Shown: positions 12,457-24,249 of the stretch, piece by piece
How the letters are laid out: every line of letters begins with the position of its first letter
How positions within the stretch are numbered: the first letter of the stretch is position 1
Notes under the pieces: model-generated
The model's database searches: none
What the model was told of the DNA's origin: nothing
Seen by the model: only the letters and a program-made list of their open reading frames with translations
Position numbers and translations under genes: made by a program
Source of the DNA: Pempheris klunzingeri
Taxonomy: Eukaryota > Chordata > Actinopteri > Acropomatiformes > Pempheridae
Direction: 5' to 3'
DNA: 64,000 nt
Assembly (NCBI RefSeq): GCF_042242105.1
Contig: NC_092022.1
Coordinates: 11,342,001 to 11,406,000 of the forward strand

Positions 12457-15400
12457 ATGGCCCAGTGGATACACATGTCCCAGATGATACAGTGCCTACC
12501 TGAGGAGACTGTCAGCAGCCTCTATCCCCCATCTGCCTTCCCCATTGAAGTCAGACATTTTTTAGCTGAATGGATCGAGAACCAAAGATGGTATGACACA
12601 AACACATGCTCATACAATAACATACACACACACAGACACACAAACATGCTTACATATGTTCTTTATGTTTATTGCACATGTGTGCAATGTGTGTGTGCTT
12701 GTTCATATGTTGCTTTGCGTGTATGGATCTGTGTGCATGTGTGCTATTAAAGAGTTTGGTCTAGACCTGCTCTTTATGGAAAGCATCTTGAGCCAACACT
12801 TGCTATGAATTGGTGCTATATAAATGTGTCTATGTTTACATGCACATACTGTATATGAATGTGCATGTATGTGTGTATGTGCCGACAGGGATGACTTTAC
12901 CCTGGAAAAGGTGGAGCAGGAGAGCCAGGCTCAGGCTCTGTTGGACCAGACTATCAGCATGCTCCAATCGATTGCTCAGCAGAATGCTAATGTGGTGGAC
13001 AGGATGAAGCTGATGCAGATCAGCAGGAACATGGTAGGGGGACGGGGGACAGATGGGGGGGGCGGGTTGGGGGGGATAGGTTCCTATCCAGTGAACCCTG
13101 ACAGGTTTCAGTAAAACAATGTCAGTCTGCCTGCTGTCTGCATCTGAGGTCACATGCAAAGACAAAGGCATCAAGTACTTCAAGAATTCTGATGAACACA
13201 AGATATCATAGAAAAAAGGAATTCATTATAACTACACAAGCTTGCTTAAATGTGCTTGTGCTGACCCGCTATAACATAAAGGAAACGAACTAGAAGTGTG
13301 TTATCTATGATCTACCAACTGTGTAAAGAACTACACGCTCCATGGTCTTTAAGATTTGATTAACATGTGTTTGCTTTACAGGCCATGTTTCAGCAGCAGC
13401 CTCTACAGTTTGGAGTGATGGTCAGGGACATCCTCAGGAAGGAGAGGGCTTTCCTCAACACAGTAAGATCATTTGTATCAAATGTCACCAGTGTGTAGTT
13501 CAACTACAACCCTCATCCTAATAAGATGCCTGATCTGTTTGTTGGGCTCGATCTCTGAGAGTTTATATTATAGGTGACCATCACTAATACATAGTCCTTA
13601 ATAAAAAGGCATGGCTACTTTGCCAGCATAACTTACAAAACACAGAACTATAACATTGGTTTTGCAATACCAGTGGTGCATAAATGACGATTTATATTTT
13701 TTCCAGGAAAACATCCCAAGTGTAAATTTATTTCCTAACTTCTTGGCAGCCACCGGTTTCGGTTATTATCAGTAGTATCAGTTATTGCTCAGAGTTGAAA
13801 CTTGCCTGAGAAAGTTGTAACTTTTTAATCAGAGCATTCACTCATAATTTAACATCTCTCCTTTGTGGTTTATGTGTTCAAGGATCCAAGGACCATGAAC
13901 CTGTTTATTTAGCTGTATTTTTTTCCTCCGGCATTAGTTTGGGGTGCGTGACAATTGTGCCAGCGTTTGCACTCCCTCTCTGAGTCTTAACTGAAATGTT
14001 AACACAGACATAATCAACTTGTTTTTGAGGATTTCATTATATCTGATGTTCATCGTGAATAAACGACCATAGATCTGGGCAGAAATGATAAAAAATATGC
14101 TCCTTATTACTCCAGAACTTGCCTAAGAATGTTGACGTTTTCAAGTTTTCTTCAGTATCAAAGCTATCCAGTTATAGTTGTCTGTACATTTATGGGTACA
14201 TTGCAAACAAGAACTGTTAATAGCTGATTCGGCATAGTAATTGGTGCCAATTTAGCAAAATGCATACAAACGTGGGTTAAACAAATGGGTTATAGCACTC
14301 GGGTAATTTGATAATGCATGTTATTATATTTGTTTATATCCCCCAAATTATGGGAATTCAGAGTATAATTATCCCCCACATCAAATTAAGACAAAAAATA
14401 GTAATAGGAGCAGGGTTGGAGTCGTCAGACTTTGAACCCCCGATGTAATTACGTGTGCTATCTTATTACTATACATACTACTATTGATTTACAAGTAAAC
14501 AGTTCTGAGCCCAGCACCATCGTACTGTAAGTATATTAAGTGCCGTTTCTATGTTTGTAGCCTTCTCAGATCTCCAACCCTCCACAGTACCAACAGTACC
14601 CGAGCAGGGAGTCCTCGTTCCCCAACATGCAGGATGTAGACCACCTGGTTCTGAAGGTGCTCGATGTCCAGAATATACGGCAAAAGATGCACCAGCTGCA
14701 AGAGGAGCTCAACTGGGAGAGGCAGAACTATGAGGGTTTACAAGGTGAGAGGCAGACGAACACAACACGAGCACAAGATAGATGCACACAGAGCTCACAG
14801 AGCTTCAGCAATGCTTCATGGTCACGTACATAAATAGCTGTGATTTAGCATAATGTTCCAACAAGCTCTAGTGATGCAAGTGGAGCTTACGTAAACATCT
14901 TACCACAGAGGCTGAGACTGGTGTAAGGTATTTTAGTTCTTTTATTTCTTTTTCAAGATGAATTAATGGTGTGATTTTATTTTCAGCTCCGTTTCCTGAG
15001 CTTTTGAAACAAGTTCTGTTTTTATCTTTGTTTGACTGAGTTTGTGACTTCTGTCTTCTCAATCATTTGGTGTCATGTGGTCATAAAACTCAACCTGACA
15101 CTGTCTGAAGTTAAAACCTATTTAAGTTAAGGTTGAGCTCAGTTTGGGGAAAGAAGGGGTTTTCATAATCAACACTGCACATGCTCAGTTCTAAAGCTGG
15201 TTAGTTAATGAACCGATTAACAGAGACAATTAATCTGAAGCTGTTTTGATAAATGATTTATCGTTTGTCATTTTCAGAGGCCCCCTGGGAAACTGTGCTG
15301 TAGAGGTTTCACAGATCTCTCACATGTTATTGATCACAAGATTAATATAGAAAGTATTCAGTGGATTAACCAATAGTGAAAATATTTATTAGATGCAGTC

Positions 15401-18400
15401 CTACTCTACTTTTTTCTTTGCAGGAAATTTATGTCACAAAGCCGGTTGTGTTGAGTAAGACGGACAGTGTTGTTGAGATCAGTTGACAGATAGAGCTGCA
15501 AGTCACTGGTGTAGGAATGAAACACAAAGGCATTACGTCTCCGAATGACATGACAGAGAGCTAACATAACTAAATGCATGAATAAACCTGATCTTTCTTT
15601 CTAATAATACCCTGCTCCTACTACACACGATTCATGGATTAAACACTGTCCTCCAACATGTGTATAGAAAATAAAAAGAGAAAATGTGCTTTCTGTTCTT
15701 TTTCAGTGGGACATAAATGATGTATTTCTTAGTTTTTTCAAAAAAATCTTTTAAAATACTTTTTCAGTGTGCAGTGCAAGTAGCACTATCCATACCAGCT
15801 GTACATAAAATGTTTATGTGGCCAAGCTTAATGTATTTTGTGTGTCCTTTGTTTTATCTGTCAGAGTTAATAAGAGTTTTTTTTTTATTTTTCCTATCAC
15901 CATCAGAATTCCCGTCAGAGTTCCCCCCAGTGTCAACCCTCACTTATAGTGATAATATATATTATTAGTGTTTTTGCTTTGTTTTCAAAACAATGACCAC
16001 TATTTCCCATTTAGGAGTTAAGTCCACCAACATGCATTTTATATTCCTGTTTAAGGAAATGCAGTAGGATCCTGTAGGTTAGGATGGACTCACCATTTGA
16101 TGTTATTCATTGTTTGCACAGGGCCGATTCAACAGAACGGACTGGATCCTGCAAAGTCAGAAATCCAGAAACTCCAGAATCACATTCAGCAGCTGGAGTA
16201 CAATGTGAAAGCAATGGCCACGGTGAGCTCGGCAGTGACCTCTGCTGCTAGTGCCAACATTACCTGAACCTTGGAGGAAAAATAGGTCTTTTTTTTAATA
16301 AACATTTCTGAAGAAATTAAAGTTGTTTATCATTAAATGGATGCTGGTTGTTTGCAGAAGCGTTTCCAGCTGCTGAAGGAGTGTGTGGACTGTCTGGACA
16401 AGTGTCAGACCCGACTGGTGAGCAGGCTGAAGGCGTGGAGGTGGGAGCAGCACAAGGCCGCCATCGGACATCCCTTCGACGACAACCTCAACCCCCTGCA
16501 GACCTGGTGAGGTGCATCACAATCTGTAGGCCTCTGTGTTGTGATCTTATCCTGAAAAAAGCACACACCTAATTAAACATTACACTTGGTTACGTTACAT
16601 TACATTACACAGCAAGACGATATCTGACACATGCTTATCTTTAAATGCTGTCTTACAGGTTTGTTTTATTTCCTTTTACAGGGCAAATCCATTGTGATAC
16701 ACTATCACTGCTTTACTTACCAAGGGGTCAAATACTCAAACATATTGCATCTCTGTAGTTACACCCCAGTAATTAGCTGCATCCCCATTCAAGTATATTG
16801 TTCTATTGATTGATATATTTCTACCCATGCTAGCATTGTGGCTCAAGGAATGGTTGGTCATTCGTTCCACCAGTCTGGTCCAGACTGAAATATCTCTAAC
16901 TAACAAATGGACTGTCATAAAATTTTGTTTTCCAGTGAAATAACTGTATAATATAATTATCGATTATGCTTTAAATATAATTCTTAAGTTAATTTCTTTG
17001 GTAAACATGTCATGTTGTATGAAATGATGAACTTTCTATCTTGCCTTCTCATTTTCTTCACATATGTCTTTGTTAGGTGTGAGCAGCTGCTTGGTGTGAA
17101 CGGGAAGCTGAGACAGGAATTGATGCTGATAGGGGAATCATTCCCGGAGCTCCAGGAAAGGCTGGGGCAACTTCTGCAGGTTATCATTCAAAGGTAGCGC
17201 CGTCAGATTGTTTTCTTTTCCATATATTCATATGTGAGTGCAAAAGAAAGACAATGTATTTAACTTCACTCACAAACTGCAACATAAAAGCAGAAAGTTT
17301 GTTTCCTCACTGATGTCTCCTTCAGCTCTCTTGTAGTGGACAAGCAGCCCCCTCAGGTCATCAAGACCCAGTCAAAGTTCTCCACCACTGTGCGATATCT
17401 GCTGGGGGAGAAAGTAGCTCCGGGGAAGCCTGTGGTGCTGAAGGCGCAAATTATTAATGAACTGCAGGCCAGAAATCTGGGCAGTGTACCAGGGTGAGTC
17501 ATATGCGGCATATGCTGAGGAGGAGGAGGAGGAATATCTTGTTTTTTGTGGATTCCCTTTGTTGATTATTGGCTGTGCCAATTTAAGATGACTGGAATAA
17601 TCTACCTGTTTGATCCATATCATCTTTCCACTTGTTCATGCCTTGTCTTCTCATTGTTGAATCAGTTGTACATGTCCATAATAACACAATTATGTTTCAT
17701 ATCTTTATTCATTCTATTAATGACATTAACATTTTTCTGTAATCTATGTTTTTTTGTTTTGTTAGTTTTTTGTCACATTTGGTATTGTATAATTACCTTG
17801 ATGTTTTTTTGTTATATGTCTTCTAATTGTACTGTATTATTGTCATTGAGGACCCCTTTGAAAATAAGGTGATACATCTCAAGGGGTTATTCCTAATAAG
17901 GTGTCACAACTCTTGGAATCCAAAACATTTAAAAACACTTTACTTGGAAAAAAGTATTTGGTACACAAGCGATCTGTCTGGAGGATGACTAACAATCTAA
18001 AAGCAGGAACACTAAACATGAGTGCTGGAACGTTTGACACAGAGGTACACAGACGAGCTGGCACAGAGAGGGAGAAACACATGCACTAAATACTAAATAA
18101 AAAAGGGGAGGGAAATCACACTGGCTGGAAACACACAAGGGCAGCAAGTGAAGTATCTGAAATGAGAGAATCGAGTATGACGGAGTAAAACAGGAAATGA
18201 CGAAAGAATTCAAATGAATGGGTCATCATCTGACTTCTGCAGGGCTTCACGATGAGCAGATCGTTTGAATCAGGTGTGTTGGAGCACGTAAACATCTAAA
18301 ACATGCAGTTCAGTGGGCCATCAGGACCAGGATGGGTCCTGGTCCAATACAGACATCAGATCAAACAAACACAATAATAGAGACACTTCAAAATGGCCTC

Positions 18401-21400
18401 CATTAAGGTTCATACTCTACACTACTTACATGAATAAAATACTGACAGTAAACATCTGTTGTTTTTGTTTTGTTACCTGCAGTGATAATGTCGGTGAACT
18501 GATTAACAACACAGCCATCCTAGAACACAACACAGCCAGCAAGAGCACATGTGCCACCTTCAGGAATATGGTACGTACCTCTCGGCCTAAATTAGATCAC
18601 AGTGTTGTCTTGTTAACAAATTTAAACTTTTATTTTTCCTTTAACAGTCCATCAAGAAGATCAAAAGAGCAGACAGAAAGGGATCAGAGTCTGTGACAGA
18701 GGAGAAATTTGCTCTCCTGTTCTCGACAGAGATCAGTATCACGGGCTGTGACACTCCCTACAGGATACAGGTTTGACCTTTATGAAAGAAATGTTGTTTT
18801 TTCTTGTATCACATTACATTGAGCTGAAAACTATGTGGTCATTCAGTATATATCCTTGGTGGGATCAGGGTTGTCAACAATTTTAAAATATGTCATTGAT
18901 TATAGATGATCTCACTGCCGGTGGTCGTCATTGTCCACGGTAGTCAAGACAACAACGCTCTGGCCACCATCATATGGGACTGTGCTTTTGCGGAAGCAGT
19001 AAGTGTCAAAGTATTCTTTTCGCTTTTCTTGTTTCCTCTCTTTCGGTTTGATACCTCTTCACTTTTTAGCCCCTGTTATCAATGGTGCACTTTTGTCTGC
19101 CTGTGCCGTTGTGAACACAGTAGCTCTACTTTATGCAGTGTTAATGTTTGGTGCTTAGGCTCTAATGTCATCACTCCCTGTGTGGAAAGACCGAGCTCAG
19201 CACAGCAAAGAGTGGGGTGTTATGATAATAACTTCTTGCCATAGGGGAGCAAAGGCTACATACCCCACAGGTGGATGCTGGGATGAAGGTGGGGCTCATA
19301 AAATGCAAAATGAACAGCATTGGTAGCGAGTGACAGCGTAGCTCTCAGGTGAGCGCTGTTGCAGAAGGCATGAGTGGAGCACTGATGGCACTTGAGGGCA
19401 CTGCCTGAACAAGGTTGCAAGTTTCACTTCATGAAATCAGTGACATATAGAGGCTCACCTTGTAGACTAGTTGATCTGATTGACTTCTAGAGGAATGTTC
19501 TGTAATTGCTTTGATATTAATTTGATTGGAAATGAACAATAACTCCTTAAGCTTACTAATCAGGGATGTCCATCTCCAGCAAAAATACTATTCGATAGTC
19601 ACTGTGAACTAAAGATTATTCCAATATTCCCCTGACATGCAGCAATAGGCGATGACAGCTATGCTGCAGATAATGCAGCAGATAACTTATTAATAATTAA
19701 TCATTATTAACTTATGTTATGTGTAATATATTCATGACACAATAATTCATGTTGTGGAATAGACAAGCTATATTTTGTTTTGAACAAAAATATGAAAATA
19801 AACAGCAGTGCAATGGTCTGAAGGAGAGAATGACAGATTAATGTGACATCTAGGGAGTACATATCTTCTTTCCAATTGTAAATGTTGGGACTTTGACAAC
19901 ATGCAGATAACGGATGTGACAATGAAAAACAGAACAGGAGGAAATGGCACATTCAGCCATAGAAAAATAAAGGAAGCCCTTGAGCGAAAAGCTTTCCTGT
20001 ATTGAACTTTTGCCAAAGCTACATTGCAGGTTGATGTGTCTACAGATAGTAATGAATTTGCTGATTCCATTAACAGTGTAGAGTCTGGTGACAGCATAGT
20101 TCAAAAAGGTCTGCCATTGTTTCTTTATTTATCTAAGGTGCTGAACCACTTGTGTGAGCTCTAAATACTGGATAATGTAGAGCAGTGCCAAAACATAAGA
20201 GAAGGGGAGCAATCTGCACCCTTCACAAATGGGACCTACATTAAGACACAATTAAGCAAACTATCTTATCAGATGTAACTTAGTGTCAAAGGTTAAAGCT
20301 TAAAATTAGCTATGAGTTTGACTCATGTTGTACATGAGGGCTGTACATGAGGACTTTTTTGACTTGTCATAGTAAGAAAAGCAAACAAATTTGTGTCCCA
20401 TTAAGCCATGGTGAGTGAGTGAGCCAGCATGAACAATAGGGGGAATACCATGGAAGTATGACGCATACTGTAAATGGAATGCAGTCATTTTTTATGCCTG
20501 CAATGAGAAGTCATAATGTTTGCTGCAAGAGGGCTAATGGATTTTTCCATAAAGCCAATATTACAGGAGGATAATCTCTATGTAAATGGGCTGTGCGCAA
20601 GATGTTTACGTCCTTAGCACCAAAATAAAATATTATCCTCCACTGGAAACCTGAGTTTGCATAAACCCTATTCAGACAGTACAGTACTTGTACTACTGTA
20701 CGTCTTTGTCAAAATGTATTGTATACATGGTATATATTTTATGCAGCTTTACCAGTTTACTATATCAAGTTGGAAGTGAGCCATAGACTTCCAGTAATGT
20801 GCACACAATCCCAGTGGGCCTAAACGGATTTCCTGTTTGTTGCTCTTTGCTTTGTCTGGAAATAGTGAGATGTGTCCTGTAAGAAATAAATAGATTGTCT
20901 GAAATGCCTAACCACTCAATTAAAATGAGCAATGCCTAAATAAACGATAAACATTTGTGATACAAGTGTATTTAGTCATTCCTTTTCTCTTCCCAATTTT
21001 TGTTTCTTTCACTCTTCCCCTGATCATGTCAGCCTCTTTGTCGTTGTCATTAGGACAGAGTGCCATTCGTGGTGCCGGAGCGCGTGCCCTGGAGGATGAT
21101 GTACAGCACTCTCAACAGTAAATTCACAGCTGAGGTCCAGACACAGCACAATCTGGACCACTACAACCAGCACTTCTTGGCCCAGAAGATATTCGACAAG
21201 CCTGATTTTGCAGACGACTTCAGCAACATGATGGTTTCCTGGGCCCAGTTTAACAAGGTACATGCACACACGCGCACAGACATGCACTGGCTGACATACG
21301 CTCACACCTAACCGAGCCTTTCAATCTCACAGGAGGTTCTCCCAGGTCGACCGTTCACTTTCTGGCAGTGGTTTGAGGGAGTGATGGAGCTGACCAAAAA

Positions 21401-24219
21401 GCACCTGAAGACGTACTGGAGTGAAGGGTGAGGAAGGCTCACTTGCTATTTCATTAGTAAATAAGAACAACCAGCGACAGTCTGTTAATAATGACAATTG
21501 TTTGTAATGTTTTGCTCCACCAGCCTGATATTTGGTTTCATTGGGAAGCAGCATCTACACCTGATACTCAAAGACAGGCCCAACGGGACGTTCTTGCTTC
21601 GCTTCAGTGACTCTGAGATCGGAGGCATCACCATTGCATATGTGTCTGCTAGTGAGAGTAAGTGTTGGTGTGGCCTCAGTTTGATTTTGATTGTGTATTT
21701 TCCCACAAATTCCTCTGTTTCTTGTCTTGACAATGATAATTCTGAAGTACACCCAGTAAATTCAGTGTGGACATATTTATCTTTATTTATCTGTTATTTT
21801 TATGTGAAGGAATTTGGGGACTTAATTTTGACAATTGCCATTTAAAGCTTTAACAACCCCCCACCACTTTACGGGTGGCTCTCCTGAATAAAAACAAATG
21901 GATGGTGTTATTTAGACCCTTTCAATAGATTTCGACATCTGTGGAGCTCCTGAAAGGCCATGGTGAGATTTTGTTTTCTGAAAAACTTTTGCATCTCCCT
22001 GCATTAAGTTTTATGTTCCCTCACAGTTCATTTTGCATTTCTTTCTTGGAGATGGACTGTAGCTGTTATTGTGACTGTCGCCATAGGATGGCATAGCTTT
22101 GGCCTCTGCCATCGTTGTGCTTTGGTTGTTGTGATTATGGCTGTGACACATTAGTTTATAATGGTGTAACACTGTCGACATGCAGGTTGTGGTTGTGTAT
22201 GTGGGGTGAAATGACATGGTTGTGGTGGCACAGCGTTGAAGCGAAACTAGAGTATACCTGAACTCCTGTGATGTATTACTAAAACATCTGTCATATCTAA
22301 TGTAAGCACCTCAGATTCAAATCTTCAGTGGCTCAGCAATGTTTTCTTGGCAGACAGGAGTACTGAAGAGTAGAAACAGTACAGGGAGCCATATCTGTAA
22401 CGCCATACATGAATTAAATCACAAATGCAGCCTCAATCACCACAGCCAGGCAGAGCAGCTGCAGCTGTGCTCTTGGTCAGTGACTGGAGTTTGGCCTTTT
22501 GAAAGGCGTAATGAGCAAAAAATGCATAATCTAAAGGGTCTAATCATCTCTCCTTTCTGTTGTATGTGCATTGTTCCCATAAACTGGCAGTCTAACTGCT
22601 CTATAACTTGGCTGAACCAACACACTAACTGTTCATCTGGATCAAAGGGAATGCAAAAAGCATTAACGTAGTTCCAGGAAAAACCCCACTGTGTCCTTTT
22701 GGGGCTCCTTAGATATCCTTTTTTGAAGGCAGGAAGCCACTTTCTGATCTGTACTCCTCTTGTGTTTTGGATGTGACTCATTTTCACAACACAACATTGT
22801 TTTTGAAAATGACCAGAAAGACCAGAAAGACTTTTCTAACTTTTCCTACATAGTTACAATGTCTTAGATGATCAGTGGATATTAAGCATTAAGTAATAAT
22901 AATGTGATAATACTCCTCTGCCTCTCCCACTCACTCATATGCACTGACACATCAAACATTTTTTCTCTTCTAGACGGGGGACAGAAAATCCAGAACATCC
23001 AGCCGTTTACCAAAAGAGATCTTGAGATCCGAAGCCTTGGCGACCGCATCCGCGACATCAACCACATAACACACCTGTATCCTGACTTTCCCAAACATGA
23101 GGTTTTCAAAAAATTCTACTCAGGTAACGGCCTTCATGCACAGAGTCAGTTTCATGCTCAGAGGTACAAGTGAGAAGTAACTAACAATTCTTCTTTTTTT
23201 TTTTTTCCTGCTATCATTTAAACCAGAGCCTCAACCGTCACCCATCGGGGGTTATATCCCTGTGTCTCTCCATACTAAAGTTGGCATGTAAGGATTAATT
23301 TTACACATAAACAGTGTCATTTGATGCACTTTGAGTAAAAATATTTGGAACATGTTGGTCATGCTTTGTTTCTGTGTGTGTGTGTGTGTGTGCGCGCAGG
23401 GAAGCTAGCTCAGCCACATCCGTGGCTCCTCTCGCTGTAAACCCTCCCAGTAATGCTGGCTTCACCGGGTAAGTGTCACTCTCATTTTTTGTAAAGGTTA
23501 TGTTGAAATAGTTGGTGCTACACTCATGCTACTTTCTTCCATTATTACTTTATTGGCTTGGTTAGAGTCATTGTGTACATACCTTACATTATGCAAAATT
23601 TTCGTACGTCATCCCCTATAACGTCTCATGAAATAGAAAATACATGCGCAAATCAAGGGTAACTCGTATTTGTGGAAATTTCAGTATGATGCATATTTGT
23701 GTTGATATTTCGCTTTAGATTTGACATTGAAAGATCTTTAGTAAATAATGAGGACCATAAATTTGATGTGTAATTTGTAATAATGTGTCAATTTCTTGCG
23801 CTTAAACATGCCAACTTTGAGTCCTTTGATTGAGTGAATGACGGAAGTTTGTTAATGGTCATTAATGAATCCAAGGTTCCTTTTTATAGCGCTCCTGTTC
23901 CCGCTGTTTATTTCAGACATCAGTTCCAGCAACCATTTGGTTCGCCAGAGTCCATCAGTCTGGACAGAATGGAACGTGCTCCCACTCCTGCGGTGGAGTT
24001 CAGTCCAAACACTCCTGGTGTCTTCACTCCACAAGACATGTAAGTTTTTATCTTCATGTCTGTGTATGAAATCCATTCCATTGTTTCTTTTGTTTTTTTC
24101 TAGTTTGTAAGTCCACAGTTCTGAGAGGCCATTTTATGAATGTTTGTCTGTCTTCTAGTTCCACAGATACCAGTATGGACATAGATTTGGACACTCTCCT
24201 TCAGACTCTGAATAATTAG
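12457..24219 (+). CDS. stat6: STAT6 transcription factor, 19 coding exons, 759 aa
   Basis: Latent cytoplasmic transcription factor of the IL-4/IL-13 JAK-STAT pathway. Coding exons: 12457-12590, 12889-13033, 13382-13462, 14561-14744, 16122-16222, 16358-16506, 17077-17193, 17326-17493, 18483-18570, 18648-18770, 18906-18998, 21054-21257, 21333-21427, 21524-21657, 22974-23123, 23227-23287, 23400-23468, 23917-24039, 24159-24219. All have AG/GT borders and compatible phases (2280 nt). The N-domain is residues 1-120, the coiled coil about 135-300, the DNA-binding domain about 300-450, then linker and SH2 (about 535-665). The SH2 core [11 protein letters not shown] puts the phosphotyrosine-binding Arg at 587. 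SLGDRIRDI and the GGYIP site (Tyr665, aligned with the human GYVP activation tyrosine) identify STAT6 rather than STAT5. The C-terminal transactivation part is short (about 90 aa after Tyr665) and ends with an LDTLL motif at 750-754. The ATG at 12457 opens the conserved MAQWI N-terminus and sits 12 nt after an acceptor. Confidence 0.96.
12757..12832 (+). repeat. LINE/SINE 3'-tail-like fragment in stat6 intron
   Basis: The stretch with AGCATCTTGAGCC followed by TTGGTGCTATATAAATGTG resembles the 3' end shared by many teleost L2-type LINEs and their SINEs (CGCCTTGAG, then GCGCTATATAAATAAA). No coding part is attached. It lies in the intron between stat6 coding exons 1 and 2, in sense orientation, next to a CA/TG-rich stretch. 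Confidence 0.5.
13034..13079 (+). repeat. G-run tract directly at the stat6 coding-exon-2 donor
   Basis: The first 46 intron bases after the donor contain at least four runs of three to eight G (GGGG, GGGGG, GGGGGGGG, GGG, GGGGGGG) with short spacers. This fits a G-quadruplex-forming pattern on the coding strand and therefore in the pre-mRNA. Confidence 0.85.
16790..16930 (+). repeat. Dispersed teleost repeat, copy 1 (stat6 intron)
   Basis: Contains TGGTCCAGACTGAAATATCT at about 16876, shared exactly with copy 2 near 41540. It is preceded by TTTCTACCCATGCTAGCAT, which also recalls this family. It lies in the intron between stat6 coding exons 6 and 7. The family name is not known to me. Confidence 0.6.
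23373..23399 (+). repeat. (TG)n tract forming the stat6 coding-exon-17 acceptor
   Basis: About ten TG units followed by CGCGCAG abut the 69-nt exon at 23400. They replace most of the normal polypyrimidine tract of this 3' splice site. Confidence 0.9.
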
Positions 24220-24249
24220 GAGGATTTCCCATCAAAGACATTGAATAAA

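Noticed and set aside
24244-24249. AATAAA as the stat6 polyadenylation signal
   Set aside because: Only 25 nt after the stop codon. Possible but unlikely as the main signal; the one at 24882 is more plausible.
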